Notes: generated from the letters alone by a model not told the origin. Positions 31,901 to 44,487 are shown, counted from the first letter of the stretch. The stretch is 63,951 nucleotides of DNA from Paramarasmius palmivorus (GCA_037176845.1 JAYKXP010000211.1:1-63951); one strand, 5' to 3'. Translations and numbers: made by a program.

Positions 31901-34900
31901 TCTCCCCATAATCGTTGTACATTAGAAGATGAGTAGTATATATCACTGTTATTGTAACAATACCTATATACATACAACCATGGACTGTATAAAACGATAC
32001 GGACTCGGAAATCAGAAGTCGGGATTCACATTGTGACAAAAGTTGGACAAAAGTCGGTTAGTGCGACAATTAGCGCCCGAGTTTTCTTCTCCCCAACCGC
32101 TATCATCCGACTCCGTTTACTTCGCCTTTTCCTCGATGTTTTCCTTTCTCTAGATGCATATGGCCTGCCGTCGGCTTGCAGCTGCCAATACCTGATCGAA
32201 GGGCTGGACATTGGACGACACCCTTTCTTCCCTCATCTTTTTCACCCAACTAGTATGATTGTATCTGGGTGTCAGCGAAATTCGAGAGCCTATCTGTCGA
32301 GTGTATGGGTCCTACGACAAGGAAGATCAACGCACCTGGGGTTGTATCTAGGTATCCAGACCACGATGTGTAGTCAAAAGTTCTGGTGTTTTCGAAGAGG
32401 TAAGTATCAGGTAACCGGGATCGGGATATCCGACTGATTCAATGATTGGAGCTCGTTCGGTGGGGATCGACAACTGTCTTTGCTGTGAGGGAAGCTGCAG
32501 TATGGGATCGCCGTGATGGTGTCGAAGTCTTGGATCTCCTGTTACTGGTTGTGTGGGAGAAGCGATGTACCCATTTTGGGAGCTGTTGGTAGCTTGACGA
32601 GAATTCAGGTCTAGGTTGTGGAATAATTGTCAGAGAAGTAGCTCTACCCATACTCGTTGAAGCTTTTGCGTCTCAGCTAGACGTTCACTGATGGTGGTAC
32701 TGCGATCATCATTCTAATCTTGACTCTGAGACCATGAATAACAATGAAGAATATATATCAACTTACGGAAGATTGAGAGGATTGCAATTGAGGAAAGTGT
32801 GCTAGAATACTGCCTTCTCATCCTCCAAAATGGCTGATTCCGATTGTCGAGACGGATTTCTACTCCGTCGATCGTCAGTGGGCACCCGCGATAACCTGAT
32901 TGTCCTCCTTGACTTGATGTTTCGACTAAGTCTTGTTCCGCCACTCCGACTGTCTACACGAGGTTTCTTCGCTGGCGGTTCGGAAGGATAGTGCGGCGGA
33001 TTCCGATGATTTTGCTGCATTCTTCGAATTCATGACGGGAAGAAACCCAAGCGAGAATCGTGAAGTCGGAATGCATGTGATGCCTAACGCCAAGCTAAGC
33101 GCCGAAACCTTTTCCTTCTTTTACTATTCCCTGTCAGACTACACAGAGACCAGTTAGCTTTCCGCATCAGATTCCAGGCTACTTGATGATTCTCCGCGAC
33201 CTTTCTCATGAAGGAGGGTATCCTGTTTTCCATGGGTCGACTCAAAGTCTGATATTGAGACAGATTCGGGGGGAAGAAAGTCGGAAAACTCTGCGAGGAA
33301 TTTGTGAGTATCTGGAGACTCATTGGCATTCATTCCTGGGAGTGCTGAGCGCTGAACCTTTTTAGCAGCGGACCACAAGTGTTGATATCCTCATACCTCG
33401 CGCTTCCATACCCCCTCTACTCGGGACAAATCTCGTCCTCAAACGGATCAGGTCCTTGAAAATGCGAATCTGTATTGCAGCCGCAGACTCACGATTTGGC
33501 ACCAAATTTCCGGGAACACTTGCACCCCTCTTTTGCTTGTGTGTTCGCGATCCTTGACAGTACACATTTTTACCTTCCTTTCGCGTCGGATGAGGACCAC
33601 TCACACCGTTACGGGCACGCATACTACCGGTCCCTGCTGAATGGTCGATTTGGCAGTGCAAAAAGATGTTGATTCTTCAGCTGAAGAACCAGTCACGAAT
33701 TCGACCTTGTTCTTTACCTGAGTGCTCTCAGCCCTCATATCTATTCGCTGGCATTGGTGTAGATCCACTAAGTTTCACTATCACGACCCAGCAGGTAAGC
33801 TTCTTATTCAGCAGCTGTATCATTTGCTTATCGCATCACTTCACACTTGCACAGCATACCCCTTGCTCATTCGCCGCTGCTCGTGTCGAAGGCTCCAACG
33901 CCCCAACAATTAATCTAGAGGGCTCGGACCACATTTCCTCTGTCATTGCGACAAGAACAATATGTTCGTTGCTTTCAACAACAATGGTGCATGGAACCCT
34001 GCGGCCAGAGAATGGCAGTCCTCACCTGAGGTTGTACGCAGCCTTCACATAGTCTGCGACATGAAACCCGATAGATACAAACGCCAGACCTCTTTTGTGA
34101 CGTCTATCGTTCCTCCGGAAGCTAGCCGCCAGCGTCGGTATCTCTCGCGTCGGGGTCGCGAAGACGAAAAGATCAATGATGAATTCGACGTCGTCTTTGG
34201 GGTTGGTTTCTTGTGCGCTTGTACCTCCTTGGGGGAAACTGGTGGCAAAGGGTTGCTACCTCGAAAGAAAGGAAGCGGAAAAGGCAAAGACACAGGAAAG
34301 GAGAGAGGAATGGGTTGGATGGTTGTTACGAATCGGACATGGCCAAGTGTCTTAGCAACGGCGACGCTAGCAGCGATCTATGGTCTAAAGCATCTAAGTC
34401 TGTAGGCACCAAGAAGACACGATTCCAGACAGCAGAGTTCAAGCGGTACCTTCCCTTCGAAGAAACGCGTCCTGCGAGTTCTGTTCCCATTATCATCTAG
34501 CTCAATGTTCATAATTGGTAGCAAAGCTCCCGACCCCAAAGCGGATAAGGCGCTCTAAAACCACTTCCTATTCCCGATACCGTCATGTTGCCAAATGTCC
34601 GTGGTTTGATCTATCGAGAGACTATCAGCGAAAGACGGATCAAGGACTCTAACAGCCGGGCGACAAAAACCTCTGCGTTGTCCCTGTCGACGATAATTTG
34701 GTAGACAGCAGAGAGTCTGTCGTTCTTGACGAAAGAAGGAGAGGGTAGCAGAGTGTCAAGCGGAGCTGTCGATGGGAGGTTCTTCCACACGTACGGAGAT
34801 ATTGTGAGTATCGTGAATAACTACAACGACAAAGTCAAATTAAAGCCTCACGGATCAGGTCAGTGATGGAAAACGAAATTCCACTCTTGTGAGTCTTCAC

Positions 34901-35888
34901 AGGCATTTTCACTGCTTATTGATCTCAAGTCGTAATCCTATAGGGCATTCTGGTCTGATATGATCGATGAATAACAGGTTATTGGGACCGTAAACACGCC
35001 GGAATGTTCTACTCGGTGGAGTGTATTTACAAGGAAAAGAAGCTTGCCAAGGTCTTCATAGTCGGAGTCGATATCGAGGCTGGGTGCACAAGAATTGATG
35101 CACACCGGAGGAGGCCGGAAAGGTGCTTTTGTGGCTGCACGACCCTGACCGTCAAACCAATACTCTTGTTTCCGCCTAGTCGGCTCGTGTTCGGAATCAT
35201 ACGTCTAGACATCGACATTTCTCGGTACACATTCCTGTCACTGCTTCCATTCGATTTGCGCAGACACTAGCCCTCGTAACCCACAGTCTCTGAAGGACTT
35301 CCCTTTTGTATGTCACCCGGTGGGCTTGTCTTGAGCCGAGTGTCCAAATTGTTTTTGAATTTATTCGTGAAAGGGGAAGATTCTTCTGGCACCGAGATAA
35401 GTCCGGTGAGCGTACGTCAAGGGTATGTTGCCTACATCCGTCCTGTTAGCGCGTTTTAACTATTTCAACTCTGCGCACCTTCCTTGTTTTCGCATTTGCG
35501 ATTCGGAGCCTGGCGTGTTTTCAGTCTAGACTTATTCCGCTACACAGTAAGCACACTTTCAATCCTTTCGGATTTTAGATTCTCATAACATTAGGTATTA
35601 GATTACTCTGCGACGAACCGACTTCGACCATGAAGTTCAGGGAAAGAAATGCCAATATTCACCGCACATCGCGGCATACATGCACCGAAGACATACTCCT
35701 CAAGTGCCCATCGTGGCAAACATGCGAATGCCTCACAGCACCCGTTTTCGGTTTTTGTCGGTTCTAGCAGCCTTTAAAAGCTTTCGAAGTTCAGTGAGTT
35801 CTTTCCGTCTTTGCATCAGTACAGTCAGGCTTCAAGCTCTACCACTCCCATTACAGTGATCACCAACTGTTGTCACAGGTCCCTCGCC
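31901..35888. other. Gene-poor stretch; one shared block, no supported gene
   Basis: 32104-32250 is the counterpart of the block at 7836-7935 and 31990-32060 contains short words of the dispersed repeat. Several open frames of 70-150 codons occur (32714-33020 and 33084-33378 on -, 33962-34405 on +), some with basic or acidic stretches, but I could not join them into a gene or find a motif. The last ~250 bp share a patchy GGCATA...CATG...AACATG pattern with the region upstream of the 8479 gene, and are the upstream region of its paralogue. Confidence 0.4.
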
Positions 35889-36562
35889 ATGACTGAACCC
35901 ATCCAATCAAATGTCTCGTCACCGGTATGTTCCTTTTCCTTCACGTTTCATGACCGGTGAATTAAGTTATATGTACAGTATCCCTCAAGAGGCTTAGACA
36001 GCCTTGAGGCTATCGCAGCTGTTGCCAAAGTTCAAGACTACCGCATCGAACAGCTGCAGTCCGAAATCGACAGTCTGACAGTCCGTACTTCCACTTCATA
36101 ACGATTCATCTCGATTGCTAACGCGATCATTTAATCACATCCAGCAAAACGTCAATGATCTCGGACGACTACAATCCGATATCAACTCTTTGAATGTCCG
36201 TACCACTTCATAATGATTTATCTCGATTGTTAACACAGTCATTTTTTCGCATCTAGCGAAGCTTCAATCATATAATGAACGCCAACAAGGTGGAGAAGGC
36301 CATGCAGGTAGCTCAACAGAAGGCATTTAGAAGAAAGCTTGCAGTGAGTCTGTTTTGTTGGCCTGAGTCCGTCTTATACCAACATTTCTTAAAGCGCCGA
36401 TCAGTCGTGTTGCTTGCCATGATCACTTTGTTATACATCGTCATTCGGTTTCCTCTTATCTCTTCCGTCGGCGATATCATTGCTTTGGGATTCAAGTTAG
36501 CGCAAAGGTCATTGCCAGATTATGTCTTTGAGGTTAACCGCTTTATATACAATGATCTCTAA
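35889..36562 (+). CDS. Small coiled-coil, single-pass membrane protein (paralogue B)
   Basis: Five exons, all phase 0: 35889-35924, 35979-36080, 36145-36195, 36257-36343 and 36395-36562; 147 residues. The N-terminus reads LDSLEAIAAVAKVQDYRIEQ, matching LRGLEAIVAVAQVQVHHVNE of paralogue A. The helix continues as LQSEIDSLT and, after a duplicated exon, LGRLQSDINSLN. The last exon has a hydrophobic segment (VVLLAMITLLYIVIRFPLI) and a second weakly hydrophobic helix. Likely a membrane-anchored coiled-coil protein; function unknown. It is 36 residues longer than A, partly because one exon-intron unit was duplicated. Confidence 0.65.
36081..36256 (+). repeat. Duplicated intron-exon unit (115 bp)
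   Basis: Introns 36081-36144 and 36196-36256 are near copies: both start GTCCGTAC, share CACTTCATAA-GATT-ATCTCG and ATTG-TAAC, and end in CGCATCTAG or CACATCCAG. The 51-bp exon between them (LQSDINSLN) resembles the end of the previous exon (LQSEIDSLT). The repeat period is about 115 bp and both unit borders are phase 0. Confidence 0.75.
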
Positions 36563-36678
36563 TGGTGAAAGTACATAAATCAGTGTATTGTTCGTATAAG
36601 TAGCCACCGAAATTTCTCCAATGTCATCAAATTTCTGACTAAGCGCTGTCCGACATATACTTCTTCATTCCCGTCGTG

Positions 36679-39600
36679 ATGGGCAGAAGGCGGGAAGGAC
36701 AAAGTTTTGAGAAGGCCGTCCTCGGAACTTACCAGAAATCGACGCAGCCTCCACCAGCCGCCTCCTCTTCTTCCGAACCACCAGCTGCCTCTCTACCTTC
36801 TCCCAATGCTAGCAGTACACTTGAAGACCTTGAATTAAGTGTCTTAGCTTCGACTGTTCGGTATGACGGTCAACCGCCCCCCTCAAAAAAACGTAAAATA
36901 GGTGAAGAGGATCAATTCTTTTCAGAGTTGCAAAAAGAACTTGTAGGTCACGTATCTTGCATAGTTAGTGCGATTCTAATCCTCCCCCAGATGGCGAAAA
37001 TGATAGAGGCATCCGATACTTCGCCTTCGCCTTCGACCTCAACCTCCTCTACTCCCACTTATCGACCTCAGAATCGAGTCAATGTCCGCGCAATTGAAGA
37101 TGCGTCCAACATCAAGAAACAATTGGAGACCTTGGTCAAGGACAAATTGCAGATCTCGGAAACCATGGAAGCATGCGAGATACAGAGCCGCATCTGCGAA
37201 GCCGAAGATTTTGTTTCATCCGCTCGTCACGCTATTCCCAGGATAGGACGCCCAGAGGCGACAGCAAACGTCATCAAGGAGGTTAATGCACTCCTGATCT
37301 CAATAGACGAAAAGTGTAGATCTTGGAGGATGAAGTTTCCAGATAACAGACCTCTCCAAATCGACAATCGTGAGTTGTTCTGCTCTTATAGCAGGTCTTG
37401 AATGTAAATACGGATTGGTTTTAGGAACAGCCCTGAACAACCCGTTTGCCAAGGAGCATTCCTCGACGCTGATAGCATACTGCTTGGCTTTGGCAAACAG
37501 AGTTTTCGAAGCCGGTAGTAGACGGAGCGCTGGAGTGGTGTTGAGGCTTTTCAAGCTATTCGGAATGTCGTTGGCACTGATAGGTCGTGGGGGCCCGACA
37601 GATGAACAACGCAATGCAATCGATGCAATACCCGATGATATTCGAACACTCGAACGTCGTTTGAACCTCGATGTCGACACTGTCACTTATGCTGTATGTC
37701 CTTCATGCAGCTTCACACATCCGCCTATCGGACACCAAGCTGGCAAGCCCCGTTACCCCGAGAAATGCACCGCGCGACCTACAGCCCACGATCCACCGTG
37801 CGATACTATCCTACTCAAGAACAACATCCCCATCAAGTCTTTCGAATACTATCCTTTTTTTGATTGGTTTGGACGCTTCCTTGCCATTCCAGGGGTACGA
37901 GAATTTGGAGATCAGTTCTGCGAGGAGGTGGGCAACAACTCCTTCGAAGCCAACGATAGAACGTCGTCTTCCAGCGGGCGTTTCTTCCGCGAGTTCCTTG
38001 GTTCAGACAAGAAGCTTTTTGTAGCCGACAGGAGAAATGAAGGGAGATGGTTTTTCGCAGTGTTCGGCGACTCCTTCAATATCGAAGGGAACCGGATTGG
38101 CGGCAAACACTCCTCGACTGGTATCATGGCCGCATACTGTCTGAACCTGCCCGATCCTATGCGAAATGACCCGGCCTACGTCTACGTCCCCGGCATAATC
38201 CAAGGGCCTCGGGAACCAGACGCAACCCAAAGCCACCATCGTCACTATCTCAAACCTCTGGTAGATGATCTTTTGACCAGTTATACGCGCGGCGTGACGG
38301 TTTATGATTACGGCTCGTCAACTGGCGGTCGTTCTTCTGAGCCATACGAGCGCACTGAAAGGGTGGCCTTGGCGACCCTTCATATGGATTTAAAGGCCGC
38401 TCGAGGGTTTTCCGGGCATGTTGATGTCACTTCACATTGCTTCTGTCACCTCTGCCAGATTTGGCATAAGGTGAACCTTCTACGAACCGATTTTGAGGAA
38501 TGGCAGCCGGTAGATGACGACCATATCCGCCAGGGTTCTCTTCGGTGGTTCCAGGCCGAGGACAGCGATCGGAGAAAAGCAATAGAGAAGCGCTTTGGAA
38601 CCCGCGTTTCTGGGCTTCATGAGTTTCAATACTTCCGGTCGTATCAAATCACGGTTGACCCAATGCATACTGTATATCTCCGTGTTTGCCAGGGGATGTG
38701 GAGAGGCCCGCTGGGACTGGAGAATCCACATAGCAACCTCGATAACGAGGATTCGCAATTATCAGACATTGCCTTCTATTACGACTTCACCCCACTTCCT
38801 TCACTGTCTAGCCTTGCGGATGTAGATGATGTCGCCGAGGAAGATGACAATGTGTTGACGGTCCTTCATTGGGAAGAGCTTCCGGAAGACGTTCACACCT
38901 GGCGGTCAACCTTGCTCGATAAGACTCGATTAGAGATTCAAGATAGCGAAAAATTGACCGCACAGGTGAAAGGTATCTATCGGCTCTTATCAAAGTCCAG
39001 ACCAGAAACTGCCTCGCAAAGGGCAAGACTAGCGCGAAAATTGGGAAACCGAAATTGGCATCCCCTTCTTTACGTGGGATGCAATCTTTTAGCTCTGCCA
39101 AAAAAGCATCTAACAGCACTCCATCCTATCGACAAGAAAGACATCACAAAGGATGCGATGGCAAAGGCACTAGTTGCGTGGGTAAGTACAGTACTTATCC
39201 ATGTTCTGCAATGGTTGACCTCGGGAATGGCAGAGAGTTAGTGATGTCAAGGAGGAAGAGTTTGAATGGCCTTACTTTACAACTCTTTCGCGGGGAAGCC
39301 CAACCACAGGGAACCACTTAGAGATGGAAGTTGACTCTACCGAACCTCTCCTTGAGGAGCAGCGAACGGTGCGACTCAATGAGCTCAATAAGGGAATCTC
39401 GTACAACACAGCGTTGGGGATAGGTCACATCCAACGCCATCTATGCCAGCCTATTGAAGACTCCGAAGATGGCCGTGAAAGATTGGTCAAGAAGCTTCGG
39501 AACCGATCGATGGACTCGTTGCTGTATGTCTGTGTCGACTTGGATTTACTGTCGAGGAAAACAGAGAAGAAAAAAATGATAGATAAGCTCGTGGAGTGGG

Positions 39601-40852
39601 TGCGTACCATTTTTTCTTTATTGCAAGCCTTGTACTAGACATGATCTTTGTAGCGACTTCAAAAACCTTTGGATCCACTCCCATGGGCTGCCATTGATTC
39701 GCGCCAATTGCTAGAAAGGATCCATCAGAGTCTGCACGATGTCACACTGCCAACATGGACCGAGAAACCCCCCGTAAATGTGGGTCTTCCAAGTGCGGGT
39801 ACGCTCAAAGCAGATAATTGGCGTGTCTTATTCGAGGTACACGTTCCACTGGCTCTGCTCAGCCTGTGGCAGCCAGGCTCGCCAATAGCTGCCGTCAACG
39901 CTGCAGAAATGCAAGGTCCTTTGAATACATCAATGTCTCTAACCTGTGCCTCACTGATTATGGTGAAGCGCAATCTTACCTTTCACGATCGAAACCAGTT
40001 CAGGGAGCTTTGGCGGCAACACATCCTCGGCCTCAAGGAGTGTTTCCCCGGATTCTCACTCCCCGTTCATCACCTTGGTTTTCATATCTACGAATCCATG
40101 GATTTATTTGGGCCTGTTCGTAATTTCTGGTGTTTTCCGGGGGAAAGGTTGATCAGAACAGTTCGAGGCATCCCTAACAATCACAAGACTGGTAAGTTCC
40201 TGAAAAACTGCGACAGTATTAATAGCTTACTGGGCTGAAAGGGGAATTCGAAAGTACGATCCTTCACTCATACTGTCGGGGGTCGTCCCTTCGTCAGTGG
40301 CTTCTTCGTTGGGACTGCCCGGGGCTAGTACGTGCATGTATCAGGCTATTGACCAAGGTTTATGGTACTTGGACCACAGACGGAGACTCTCTCGACGACG
40401 GAGAAGCCAACGACAAGCAGCAAAACGCGGTCCCTCTTGCGGTCACAGGACTTCTCGGTACACTTCCTGACAAGATTTTCCGCCGGACCAAGGCTCCAGT
40501 CGGCGATTACACCATCTATGAAGAGAATGAAGGAAACAGCTACGTTTGCTTTCGTCCTCTTGGGGCGCCAGATTCGGAATGGATTGCTGGGCGTATCGAA
40601 TGTATTGTCGAGGAAGCATCGCAAATCAAGCTTATTGTTCGACGCTGTCTTGGGCTCACAGGCCACACTGGGGTTGACCCCTTTCATCAGTATTGGAACC
40701 AAGGCTTCGAATGCAAGATGGTGTCATCAAGATTTTCACCAAATTTGGAGGTGGTCAACATTGAGTGGGCGCTTGGTCATACGGCTAGGTGGCAGCTATC
40801 ATCTACGCAAGCAGTGGTATTAAGGCGCACGGTAGGTTACAGATCCTCTTGA
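36679..40852 (+). CDS. Tnp2/CACTA-type transposase
   Basis: Six exons close in frame: 36679-36942, 36991-37369, 37425-39181, 39234-39599, 39654-40191 and 40242-40852; 1,304 residues. The N-terminus is Ser/Pro-rich with a basic motif (PPPSKKRKIG). Around residue 306 a zinc-binding-like cluster starts (CPSC, YPEKC, PPCDT). The transposase core follows: FFDWFGRFLAIPGV, the GDSFN segment with the first catalytic-type Asp, GIMAAYCLNLPDPMRND, YVPGIIQGPREP, then the cysteine/histidine HCFCHLCQIWH block and VDPMHTVYLR. This layout fits the Tnp2 family, which moves CACTA-type DNA transposons by cut and paste. The C-terminal exons continue in frame (FREVHVPLALLSLWQP-like and VRNFWCFPGERLI regions). No frame break seen, so it may be intact. 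I found no terminal inverted repeats. Confidence 0.8.
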
Positions 40853-41076
40853 GCAGACCAATCGCTCACGCTTATTACTCTCCTGAAGCGATGAAATGCG
40901 TGAACATTGCGTTTGATGGGATTCTAGCGGTTGTTCATAACCATTTTTGTTCACAGTAAGTAGAAGTTTGAAGGACAAATATAGTTGTAATCGTGCTCTT
41001 GCATTACTCGTATGAACACTCCAGGTACTACAACACCTACAATACAATGAAAAACTAGAGTGGGCAAAGGCGAGGT

Positions 41077-42583
41077 TTATCCGTTGATATTGTCTACTCG
41101 AAATTGTGAAACACCCTTCAACATGATCAACATATCCATCAAAGCTGTCTCCCAGTCATCTAGCCTTGCCGGACGATTTGGTGTGTCCAATCGGAGGATG
41201 CCTTGGCCCCACCATTTCATTGTAACCAAAAGTAAAACCCAGCCATTGGGTCCCCATCGATTCAGATTGTCCCATTTAGCCCCAAACTGCGGGTTCGGTA
41301 GGGGCCGACCGTCTTGCATAGGTCTCCATGCTGGCTGCATGGCAGACCACCATTGCCATACTGACTCGCCAAATGCATCCACAGCAGGCACTTCAGCGAG
41401 CACAGGTTCTTTTCCCGATTTGTATCGGTCCACGACTCCCTTCCTGACCCTCCACACCTCAATTTCCCTCGGACGATGTTTGGCCATCATTCCACTACCT
41501 TTCCAACCCGTAGCTACCTCTGTGTTTGCCCATTCGCACAACAGGCGCGAATATTTGAATCCCAGGGATACGTCGTCAAGATAGCTAAAAGCGGAAATGA
41601 ACCATTCTGGCGCGGAGAATAGCAACCTGAAAGTGCAAAGGCCGAGTTGATTGGTGGTGGCTGGACCATCGGAAAGTTCACGGTCGCTCATTCCGAGTTC
41701 CGAAACAGGCGTCAAAGCAGATAATTCGGAACTATCCAAATCAGATGAACCTGCTGGGGTAACGGCGACGGGAGTCGATTCCTTCAAATTCCATGAGTCG
41801 CGGAAGCAGCGGTTCTATAGGACAGTCTCACCGGTAAAATGGACTTCTTAATTTTCATTCGGATATAAACCGAATCGACCGTCTTCTCCATGTTCGCCGA
41901 ATCTAAGTGGACCATCGATGGTTCCTGTATCGCAATGAACTCGCAAGTCGCTTTTAGTCTATAGTGTCCGTACCAGTGATTCTGTCTGAGCATAAGACTC
42001 TTTCTTGGGCTTCTTGTATTCGGATAGTTTCTTGTTTTTCTCGTTCAATTCATCCGCATGAGCTTTCCGAATTGTTTTTAGCTTGGCATCGAACGTGTGT
42101 ATCTTGTCTTTCGCAGTCTGGAGTTCACGCCACGAGTGGTTGTATTTCTCCTGTAGAGCTTCGATGGTTTTGTTTTCATGATTCTGAGTATATCTAGAAT
42201 TAGAAGTAGCCAACATGAGCGCACTGTACTGCGTACCAGAAGTTCGTCTACTTCTCCCCGCAGTTCGCCCACCTCTTCTTGTAGAGCTTCGATGGTTTGA
42301 TTTTCATGGTTCTGGGTATATCTAGAATTAGAAGTAGCCAACATGAGCGCACTGTATTGCGTACCAGAAGTTCGTTTACTTCTCCCCGTAGTTCGCCAAC
42401 TTCTTCCTGAAGTTCGCTGACTTGCTTCTGCCAGTATGCGATATCTTGTTTACCCCCAACCACACGAACTTTCTGTGGAATGATAAGAATATAACTTGAA
42501 TCGGGTGTTACTAATGAAAGCTCACATTTGGACGTTCATGATCGTCGCGAGACCACTGAATTTCGTCAACACGGGAAGGCATC
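41077..42583 (-). CDS. Coiled coil fused to a tryptophan-rich C-terminal domain
   Basis: Exon chain, all phase 0: 42527-42583, about 42367-42474, then a duplicated 75-bp exon, an exon ending near 42009, about 41866-41958 region, 41832-41891 and 41077-41781; about 415 residues. N-terminal part: MPSRVDEIQWSRDDHERPN, then heptads ELQEEVGELRGEVNELL (present twice), then KIHTFDAKLKTIRKAHADEL. The C-terminal ~200 residues carry RPREIEVWRVRKG, VWQWWSAMQPAWRP, WDNLNRWGPNGWVLLL and MKWWGQG. The same pattern of Trp/Pro/Gly positions ends the protein at 58061-61465. I know this pattern only as a recurrent uncharacterised domain of mushroom proteins. Two open segments (41959-42216 and 41077-41787) look like separate genes, but an intron of 49 bp with a CAG acceptor at about 41946 joins them in phase. 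Confidence 0.6.
42191..42446 (-). repeat. Tandem exon-intron duplication (128 bp x2)
   Basis: The intron word TATCTAGAATTAGAAGTAGC recurs at 42191 and 42319, a period of 128 bp. Each unit is a 75-bp exon (NHENQTIEALQEEVGELRGE...) plus a 53-bp intron, with phase 0 borders. The two introns differ by only a few bases. Confidence 0.85.
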
Positions 42584-42798
42584 AGAGGATTCGCTACAGT
42601 GGCAACAAGTTGAGGAAAGGGGATGAGGGTCGCGAGGAAAGAAATAAAGGAATCCCAGCCATGAGATTGGGGTTAAATGCATTGTATCGGAAGTTGTTTG
42701 ACCAGGACCAGGACGAAGGCCACATTGATGATGGAATTTGAAAGGGGACAGCACGTGGCTGGACGGATTTCCTTTCAGCTTCTCTTCCACCGTCATCC

Positions 42799-44487
42799 AT
42801 GTTTTCCCGTGAATACAAAGCGGTCAAAACCTTATCCGGCGTTCAGAATGCTGTCCTGTCTCTGTCCTTTTCCACCGGCGGCTTGTTTCTGGCTGCAGCT
42901 GGTCAGTATATCCGACATTCACTAGTACTGCGAGTCGCTCACTATAATTTAGGACTGGACGGACTGACAGTATGGGATCTAAGAACGTTGACGCAAACCT
43001 TGATCCCCGAAAAGTACAATTCTCCTAAAGATCCAAATTGGAAGGTTTCAGTTTTGTCCTGGATTTTCTTCGAAAAGGGGTCAAGACACGTGTTATTGCT
43101 AGGAGGGATGAAGGGCGATCTGACGGCCTGGCATTGGAACGACACAAGAAGGGTGAGCCAGATCTCGGCATTGCCATGATTATTTCAACTCTTTGACGCG
43201 ATTTCCCCCAGGTCTTTGAACATTTCGCTCGTGCTTCTCCGAACGCCGCGACAGAACAAATTATGTCAATAGATGTCTACCATTCGCAAATAACGTCCAA
43301 GCGCGCAGCGACCGTCGCTATCTCTTGCGTCGATGGATCTGTTGCCGTTTGGAAGTTATCATCGGTCGGAGACTTTACCCTGGCATTCTCTACCGTTCCG
43401 GATCCCAACATTATGCCCAAAGTGGTCAAGTTCGATAAAGATCGCAATTTGCACGTTTTTGCATACACGGCCGGGACATTGTGAGTACTAGTAACAAATA
43501 TCGATGTCTTCAAGCTGCACTGCATATAGACTCTGTCTAGATCGAACTGGGAAGGTGAAGTCGAGTCGAAACACCGGTCTCGATAGGATGTGCGTTCTTT
43601 CTTTCCTGGTCTTCGGGCAAGCACTTACTAGTAGTCAGTGGAGCTGTAGCATTTGACCGCTACAAAGATTCTGTGATTGTCAACAATGGCAAAGACTTTC
43701 GTGTTCTCTCTATTACCAACCTTACCCACCAACAAACTCTCCCTGCAAGTGCACCAACAGTCGTCTTATATCCAAAACAGGTCACTTTTATTGAGGACGG
43801 GAACAAGGTTGTCGGGGGTACAGACTCCGGTCATGCAGCAATATATGATCTTAGCAGCGGAAAAATAGTGCAAAGGCTCGAGTATCCCAAGGGTGGACTG
43901 GTACAAGTGGTTGCGGTGTGTGATCTTCTTCCCATTGTCAATGGTGCACCTGATCGTCACAACAGAGTATCACAGGTGATAAGCAAAGTTTTATAGCCCT
44001 AGCTGGGTCGACTGTTGAACAGCCAGCGGACGTGCTTCTCTTCAAAAGAAAACACGCACCAGCTCTGCTTCCAAGCATCTCCGCTCCTATTTCCAGGCCT
44101 ACTCTTCACATAATGCTTGCAGTCCTCATCACGATGTTGTCGTGTCATGTCTATTATATATGGACACCACACCTTGTAAGTACTTTTGAAAGGCTATATA
44201 ACTGTCGCTGATCGAAAGTTTCACAGCTGCATAGTGTTTCAAGCTTCCGGGACTTGGCTAGCTTTGCTAGATACATGCAATTCGGCCAGAATGTTACTTT
44301 TCCTCCAGCTACCTCTCCTCCAGCTGCTGGTTCATCAGAAACAGTCACTGGCAATGCACAAGTCGCGTCCCATTCCACTGTAATGTCGTCATTACACCAA
44401 AAAGTCCCGACTCCTCTCCAAGACTGTTTTCGAGAGAACCCAGACTCTCAGTTGTGCTCTCGCGACGAGATACACCTGAACGCATAG
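42799..44487 (+). CDS. WD40-like protein with a C-terminal membrane segment
   Basis: Seven exons close in frame: 42799-42901, 42953-43152, 43212-43480, 43530-43576, 43635-43915, 43966-44175 and 44227-44487; 456 residues. Blade-like repeats: SLSFSTGGLFLAAAGLDGLTVWDL, then LLGGMKGDLTAWHWN, ISCVDGSVAVWKL, VVGGTDSGHAAIYDL and FIALAGSTVEQP, about five or six WD-type units near residues 18-330. A hydrophobic segment (LHIMLAVLITMLSCHVYYIW, about residues 345-365) follows, then a Pro/Ser-rich tail. WD40 propellers bind partners; partner unknown. The short fourth exon is the least certain part. Confidence 0.65.

Noticed and set aside
33962..34405. 147-codon open frame with basic stretch
   Set aside because: Composition is low-complexity Lys/Gly/Arg, no motif, no exon partner; overlapping frames on the other strand are equally long.
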